Positions 5,122 through 8,766 of a stretch of DNA of 8,766 bases are shown one piece after another (within the stretch, counting starts at the first letter, position 1; each line of letters opens with the position of its first letter). Below the pieces are notes generated by a model. That model was not told the DNA's origin. It was given only the letters and a program-made list of their open reading frames with translations, and did no database searches. Position numbers and translations under genes: made by a program. This DNA comes from Planctomycetota bacterium (GTDB lineage Bacteria > Planctomycetota > SZUA-567). Location: the NCBI GenBank assembly GCA_020861125.1, contig JAJBSZ010000106.1, positions 1-8,766 on the forward strand, given 5' to 3'.

Positions 5122-6237
5122 ATGCGCGAATTTTCCATCGCCTGTCTTCCCGGTGACGGGGTTGGTCCGGAGATCATCCGTGAGGGTGTTAGGGTTCTCG
5201 AGGCGGCCCAGAGCCTGGTGGGCGGGTTTATCCTGCAGTTCACACAGTACGATGCCGGCGCCGCCCTCTATGCCCGTACCGGCGTCATTTTTCCGACGGA
5301 ATCCTACGACGCCTGCCGCGCGGCCGACGCCATCTTTCTCGGCGCCATGGGCCTGCCTGACGTCGTCCAGGCGGACGGCACCGAGGTGCAGGGCAAGATC
5401 ATCGTCGAGATGCGCAAGCGCTTTAACCTGTTCGCCGGTGTCCGGCCGATCAAGCTTTACCCCGGTGTGGTCTCGCCGCTGCGCGATGCCACGGCCATCG
5501 ACTTGGTTATCATGCGCGAAAGCTCGGAAGGCCTGTTCGCGTCCTTCCAGGCCGGCGCCGAGGTCTACGACAAGGTGTTCGTCGATTCGATGGTCATTAC
5601 CCGGGAGGGCACGGAAAAGATCTGCGACTTTGCCTTCCGCTATGCCCGGCGGCGCAGCGGCCGGCCGGCCGACGGCCGGCGGGTGGTCACCTGCGTCGAC
5701 AAGGCGAACAACTTCCGCGCCATGGCCTTCTGGCGGAGCATCTACAACGAAGTGGCCGAAAAGTATCCGGATATCGCCCGCGACTACGCCTACGTCGACG
5801 CCATCAACGTCTCGCTCATCCAGCGGCCGCAGGACTACGACGTCATCGTGGTGGAGAACATCTTCGGCGACATCATTTCCGACATGGCGGCGGCGCTGGT
5901 GGGGGGAATGGGCATGGCACCTTCCGGCGACATCGGGCTGGAGCGCGGCCTGTTCCAGCCGGCGCACGGCTCCGCTCCCACCATCGCCGGCAAAAACATC
6001 GTCAATCCCGTCGCCACCATTCTCTCCGGCGGCATGATGCTGGACTGGCTGGGGGACAACCACGGGCTGCCAACCATGACCCGCGCCGCCACCCTCATCG
6101 AAGATGCCGTCGCCGCGACCCTGGCCGCCGGCTGTAAGACCGTCGATATCGGTGGTGACGCCTCCACCACCGCCTTCGGAGAAGCCGTGGTCAAGGCGAT
6201 GGAGGGCATGGCCAAGGACAGCAAATACGCCGGTTAG
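5122..6237 (+). CDS. Isocitrate/isopropylmalate dehydrogenase-family beta-decarboxylating dehydrogenase
   Basis: This 371-residue cytoplasmic enzyme belongs to the superfamily that oxidises and decarboxylates malate-like 2-hydroxyacids (isocitrate, 3-isopropylmalate, tartrate, D-malate) with NAD(P)+. Blocks: LPGDGVGPEI (9-18), the substrate arginines R98, R108 and R132 in MRKRFNLFAGVRP (97-109) and MRESSEG (131-137), K194 in VDKANNFRAMAF (192-203), the metal-binding aspartates D226, D250 and D254, and the coenzyme loop HGSAPTIAGKN (282-292). Two expected residues differ: Phe139 stands where the catalytic Tyr usually is, and Thr287 where the NAD-ribose Asp usually is. The start has AAAGGGGGG upstream and puts the nucleotide-fold motif at residue 9, as in relatives, although the frame is open from 4849. 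It is divergent from citD, so co-regulation is plausible. Family certain; substrate and coenzyme unknown. It may not be LeuB, as no leucine genes are nearby. Confidence 0.9.
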   Translation: MREFSIACLPGDGVGPEIIREGVRVLEAAQSLVGGFILQFTQYDAGAALYARTGVIFPTESYDACRAADAIFLGAMGLPDVVQADGTEVQGKIIVEMRKRFNLFAGVRPIKLYPGVVSPLRDATAIDLVIMRESSEGLFASFQAGAEVYDKVFVDSMVITREGTEKICDFAFRYARRRSGRPADGRRVVTCVDKANNFRAMAFWRSIYNEVAEKYPDIARDYAYVDAINVSLIQRPQDYDVIVVENIFGDIISDMAAALVGGMGMAPSGDIGLERGLFQPAHGSAPTIAGKNIVNPVATILSGGMMLDWLGDNHGLPTMTRAATLIEDAVAATLAAGCKTVDIGGDASTTAFGEAVVKAMEGMAKDSKYAG

Positions 6238-6245
6238 CCAAACAA

Positions 6246-6275
6246 GTGGCGCGCAGCCGTGCGACTGCGCGCCAT
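6246..6275. terminator. GC-rich hairpin between convergent genes
   Basis: A perfect 10-bp inverted repeat, TGGCGCGCAG (6247-6256) and CTGCGCGCCA (6265-6274), encloses an 8-nt loop, with a possible outer G-U pair on the plus-strand RNA. It begins 9 bp after the dehydrogenase stop and lies between two convergent genes, so it could serve both. Neither side has a good T-run, so it may act as a 3'-end stabiliser or rely on Rho rather than work as an intrinsic terminator. The remaining sequence to 6341 shows only weak GC-rich dyads. Confidence 0.55.
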
Positions 6276-6341
6276 CTGTCGGCCCGGGCTCCGGTGTCCG
6301 GTGCCGTCGGGACAGGGACCGGATCCTCATCCACTGGGTTG

Positions 6342-8009
6342 TTAATGCAACCGGACGGGCAGCCGGTGCTCGTCTTCGTCCAGGCGCAGGACCATTTCCA
6401 TCACCCCGGCGTCCGTCGGCATGAACTGCGGGAACCGCAGGACGTTCCGCCCCGCCCGGGCTTCGACTTCCCACCGGCGCACCACCGTGCCATCGCTATC
6501 CACCAGTTCCAGCACCGCCGGACCGCCGTCCCGCGTCCAGTACGGTACCGCGTATTGGCCGTCGTCGGGATGGCGGCGGAGGTCATGGGCGTCGGGCGCG
6601 TAGCCGCCGTTGGCCCGCACCAGGGTCACCACCGCCTCGGGGAAACCGTTGTCGAAGTCGGGCGCGGTGAGGCCGGCGGCAGCCAGACCGGTCCGAATCT
6701 CCGGTATCGCCATGAAAAGCCGCCACAGCAAACCGCTCCGGTAGTTTTCCACCATCGAGACGATAGGCAGTTGATCGATGGCGATGTAGCGATCGCTCGC
6801 CCAGTCGTCGCGGAGGTTGATGCCGTCCCGGGGGCCGTAAGGTCCCCAGGCCTTTTTCCGCAGGGGCCCGCGGAGGTGCTGCAGCACCTGCAGGGAATAG
6901 TGCGGCGTATAGGGCATGGACGACAGGGCGGCGGTGGGCGCCACCGTACCGGTGTCCGACAGCGGATCGTTGGCATTATACCCGTCCGGGACATTGCTGG
7001 CGGTAAGACCCCAGAAGCCCTCGCCGTAGCCGTTTTCCGCCGGCGCCGACTGCAGGCAGTAGCCGCGGTTGGCCAGGGTCTGGGTGACGTTGCGGACGAA
7101 ATAACCGTCCGTCACGAAGTCGTCCCGGATGCGGCGGGGATCGAGTCCGATGAAGGAATACTGGGCAAGGAACAGCGGCCCGCCACCCTCGTGGGTCGCC
7201 TGCAGCCGGTAGCCGAACACCTCTCGGGGAAGATAGTTTATCCCCGACGTCCAGTAGTCGTAGGCCGAGCGGCTGATGGGATGGGTGGGGGAGGAGATGG
7301 CCAGGACATAGGTGATCAGGCATTCGTTATAGCCAAGGATCTTCAGGCCATGGTGAAAGCCGTGTTCCTTGTCCCAGTGCCAGTACAGGCCGTCGTCCTC
7401 GTCGCCGGTGAACCAGTCCCACTCCACATCTTCCCAGATCTCCGTCACCAGCCGGCGCAGTTTTTCCTCGATGCCGGGGCCGTTGAAGTAGGCCCGGGCC
7501 AGCAGCAGACCCTGGAGGAGAAGGGAGGTCTCCACCAGATCGGCGCCGTCGTCGCGCAGGCCGAAGGAAATGGCCTGGCCGGTGGTGCCGTCCAGCCAGT
7601 GCGGGAGGGCGCCGTGGTAGTCATGGCGGAGGGTGCAGTCCCGAATGAAGGTGAGGATTTTCAGGATTCGCCCCACCGCCTGCTCCCGGGGGATCCAACC
7701 GCGATCCGCCGCCACCACGATGGCCGCGACGCCGAAACCGGTGCCGCCCACCGCCACCGGCTTCACCGCCCAGTCGTCGAACTGGGATTCGTACACCATG
7801 CCCGACACCTCACAGGCTTCCTCCCAGGCGTAGGCGAAGGATTCCCGCTGGAGTTCTTCCAGCGCCCGGCGGTCCTGGAGATAGTCCCGATCCGGTGTGA
7901 AGGCGGCCTCGGCCCTGCCCCACGGCAGTACGACGAGGAAAAGAAAGAGGATACATCGGACGGAATACGGTAGTGCCCGGTGGCGCGGGACGGCGGTGGC
8001 GGTTGGCAT
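6342..8009 (-). CDS. Secreted glycoamylase-domain protein (GH144-like glycoside hydrolase)
   Basis: The 555-residue protein has a Sec signal peptide: basic start, hydrophobic core CILFLFLVVLPW (19-30), probable cut after AEAA at 36. The mature part matches the bacterial 'glycoamylase' domain (COG5368/PF10091 type, which includes GH144 endo-beta-1,2-glucanases). Blocks are GGTGFGVAAIVVA (88-100), LPHWLDGTTG (135-144), DDGADLVETSLLLQGLLLAR (153-172), EVEWDWFTG-like IWEDVEWDWFTG (191-202), GYNECLITYVLA (226-237), SSPTHPI (239-245), TVAPTAALSSMPYTP (355-369) and IDQLPIVSMVENYRSGLLW (411-429). An additional beta-rich tail of about 100 residues (450-555) resembles an FlgD/Ig-like fold and is longer than the bare domain. 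A likely role is periplasmic or extracellular breakdown of a glucan, possibly a beta-1,2-glucan; the old name glucoamylase should not be read as starch activity. AGGAAG lies about 10 nt before the start. It is convergent with the dehydrogenase and appears independent of cit. Confidence 0.88.
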   Translation of the reverse strand: MPTATAVPRHRALPYSVRCILFLFLVVLPWGRAEAAFTPDRDYLQDRRALEELQRESFAYAWEEACEVSGMVYESQFDDWAVKPVAVGGTGFGVAAIVVAADRGWIPREQAVGRILKILTFIRDCTLRHDYHGALPHWLDGTTGQAISFGLRDDGADLVETSLLLQGLLLARAYFNGPGIEEKLRRLVTEIWEDVEWDWFTGDEDDGLYWHWDKEHGFHHGLKILGYNECLITYVLAISSPTHPISRSAYDYWTSGINYLPREVFGYRLQATHEGGGPLFLAQYSFIGLDPRRIRDDFVTDGYFVRNVTQTLANRGYCLQSAPAENGYGEGFWGLTASNVPDGYNANDPLSDTGTVAPTAALSSMPYTPHYSLQVLQHLRGPLRKKAWGPYGPRDGINLRDDWASDRYIAIDQLPIVSMVENYRSGLLWRLFMAIPEIRTGLAAAGLTAPDFDNGFPEAVVTLVRANGGYAPDAHDLRRHPDDGQYAVPYWTRDGGPAVLELVDSDGTVVRRWEVEARAGRNVLRFPQFMPTDAGVMEMVLRLDEDEHRLPVRLH

Positions 8010-8064
8010 GCGTGGCGCTTCCTAATTCGTAGGTGGACACTGCCGGATCCCCTCGGGGCCGGGA

Positions 8065-8080
8065 ATGCCGTATCCGGCAT
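8065..8080. promoter_or_regulatory. Perfect short dyad just downstream of the predicted start point
   Basis: ATGCCG-TATC-CGGCAT is a perfect 6-bp inverted repeat with a 4-bp centre. It begins right at the predicted transcription start of the glycoamylase gene. That placement fits a repressor operator; as RNA it would be a small hairpin at the 5' end that could protect the transcript. No binder can be named. Confidence 0.35.
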
Positions 8081-8087
8081 GGCATCG

Positions 8088-8115
8088 AGTATACACTATC
8101 GTTCGGAAAAACCAA
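8088..8115 (-). promoter_or_regulatory. Candidate promoter for the glycoamylase-domain gene
   Basis: On the minus strand, TTGGTT (8115-8110) is followed after 16 bp by TATACT (8093-8088), matching 3 of 6 and 5 of 6 of the sigma70 boxes. Initiation would be near 8081, about 70 nt before the ATG at 8009. The 220-bp gap from the upstream hydrolase gene supports a separate promoter. The rest of this gap (8116-8229) shows only a weak CCGGC/GCCGG dyad. Confidence 0.4.
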
Positions 8116-8229
8116 CCCCGGACGGATGGGCCGGCGACGGCTAGGATACGTTTACGGATTAGCTTCTGCTGTAAGCCTGTACTACCGCCGGCTCGATCGG
8201 GTTTTTGCCGGAGATTTTCGCTAAAAAGC

Positions 8230-8766
8230 CTAACGGTCCAGGCTGCCGAAGCCGACGGCGGTGAGGGCGGCGATCACCGCCTCGATGCCGTGTTGTTCCA
8301 GCGACGACAGGGAGTCCGGCACCGGTTGGAGCTGGACGACCTGTTCGAAGGCCGGCCGTTCCGCCCCCCGAATTTTCGACACCGGATCGTCACGGAGGGT
8401 GACGGCGGTGATGGTGAGGACACCGGCGATGCGGTTTTCCGCTTCCCGGTTGGCAAGCCGGTGCCGGCGGTAGAGGCGCTGCCAGTTGCTGGGCTGCACC
8501 ACCGCCGCGTTGAAGGTGACGACCCGGAGGCGCCGGGCCCGGTCCGGCGACACCCCTTCCGCCAGACAGGCCGCCGCCGCCGCGTAGGCCGCCGCGCCGC
8601 CGCCCTTGGAATGCCCGGTGATAAAAATCGGTTGGTCGGCCGGGTGGGAGGTGACCCGTTCCACCACCAGATCCGCCGCCTCCAGATACTGACGGGTGAG
8701 GAACCCGGCTGGTTGCTTGAGGTTGGTGGCGGCCCAGTCGCGGTAGTTGCGGCGCATGGTGGCGCC
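8230..8766 (-). CDS. Alpha/beta hydrolase, lipase-like (GHSKGG), 5' end cut by window edge
   Basis: The frame stays open to the right edge, so this is the C-terminal part of a longer protein; the ATG at 8757 is probably internal. Counting from that Met, IFITGHSKGGGAAAYAAAAA runs from 44 to 63. It contains a nucleophile-elbow motif with likely catalytic Ser50, followed by an Ala-rich helix. The next strand is RRLRVVTFNAAVV (75-87), the usual place for beta-strand 6. VTLRDDPVSKI (118-128) has an Asp-Asp-Pro that could hold the catalytic acid. This arrangement matches class-3 lipase and DUF2974 (Mbeg1-like) hydrolases, where HSKGG is common. The final His of the triad may be H155 in SLEQHGIE, less certain. 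The N-terminal half is outside the window, so localisation and substrate cannot be judged. It lies upstream of the glycoamylase gene on the same strand, 220 bp away. Confidence 0.75.
   Translation of the reverse strand, partial: GATMRRNYRDWAATNLKQPAGFLTRQYLEAADLVVERVTSHPADQPIFITGHSKGGGAAAYAAAAACLAEGVSPDRARRLRVVTFNAAVVQPSNWQRLYRRHRLANREAENRIAGVLTITAVTLRDDPVSKIRGAERPAFEQVVQLQPVPDSLSSLEQHGIEAVIAALTAVGFGSLDR

Noticed and set aside
5658..5683. Repeated GGCCGGCC-like sequence, a possible repeat element
   Set aside because: It lies inside the dehydrogenase and simply encodes Gly, Arg, Pro, Ala and Asp with GC-rich codons.
5008..6474. Minus-strand open frame of 488 codons antisense to the dehydrogenase
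   Set aside because: The dehydrogenase on the plus strand has all family blocks; this frame has none and also runs into the neighbouring hydrolase gene.
6246..7973. Plus-strand open frame of 575 codons antisense to the glycoamylase-domain gene
   Set aside because: It is the mirror of a well-recognised secreted enzyme and lacks motifs of its own.
8188..8213. CCGGC...GCCGG dyad after the hydrolase gene as a terminator
   Set aside because: The stem is only 5 bp with a long loop, and no T-run follows on the minus strand.
8033..8224. 63-codon plus-strand frame in the gap between the two hydrolase genes
   Set aside because: There is no ribosome binding site or recognisable sequence, and it covers the probable promoter of the glycoamylase gene.

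Overview
The window is GC-rich bacterial chromosomal DNA with tight gene spacing, ATGA stop/start overlaps and strong Shine-Dalgarno sites. The genes suggest a Gram-negative bacterium with an anaerobic or facultative lifestyle, possibly in Proteobacteria or Desulfobacterota. This is inferred from gene content and base composition only, because there is no rRNA or other marker gene. There are no tRNA, rRNA, CRISPR, phage or insertion-sequence features.

Positions 1-4819, minus strand, hold a compact citrate-lyase-type operon read right to left: citD (acyl-carrier subunit), citE (lyase subunit), citF (transferase subunit), a 2-hydroxycarboxylate transporter (2HCT family, CitS/CitP/MaeN relatives), and citG (prosthetic-group precursor synthase, running off the left edge). 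Gaps are -4, 3, 30 and -3 bp, so this is one transcription unit. As recognised, it would import a 2-hydroxycarboxylate and cleave it to acetate and a 2-oxoacid. citC (lyase ligase) and citX (holo-ACP transferase) are not in the window.

Positions 4820-5121 form a divergent control region with an AT-rich core. It holds a near-consensus sigma70 promoter for the cit operon, a plausible promoter for the divergent gene, and a 20-bp operator-like dyad between them. Each transcript also has a possible hairpin in its leader. The plus-strand gene (5122-6237) encodes a beta-decarboxylating dehydrogenase of the isocitrate/isopropylmalate/tartrate dehydrogenase superfamily. It keeps the Arg, Lys and Asp active-site residues, but has Phe where the catalytic Tyr is expected and Thr where the NAD-ribose Asp is expected.

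A GC-rich hairpin separates this gene from a convergent minus-strand gene (6342-8009) for a secreted glycoamylase-domain (GH144-like) glycoside hydrolase with an extra C-terminal beta-rich region. Upstream of that, at the right edge, is the C-terminal part of an alpha/beta hydrolase (lipase-like, GHSKGG motif), also on the minus strand. These two genes look unrelated to the cit locus.

The part most worth a second look is the cit locus. Its transporter lacks side chains that bind citrate in CitS, and its divergent dehydrogenase is atypical. Both leave open whether citrate or another 2-hydroxyacid (malate, citramalate or similar) is the real substrate.
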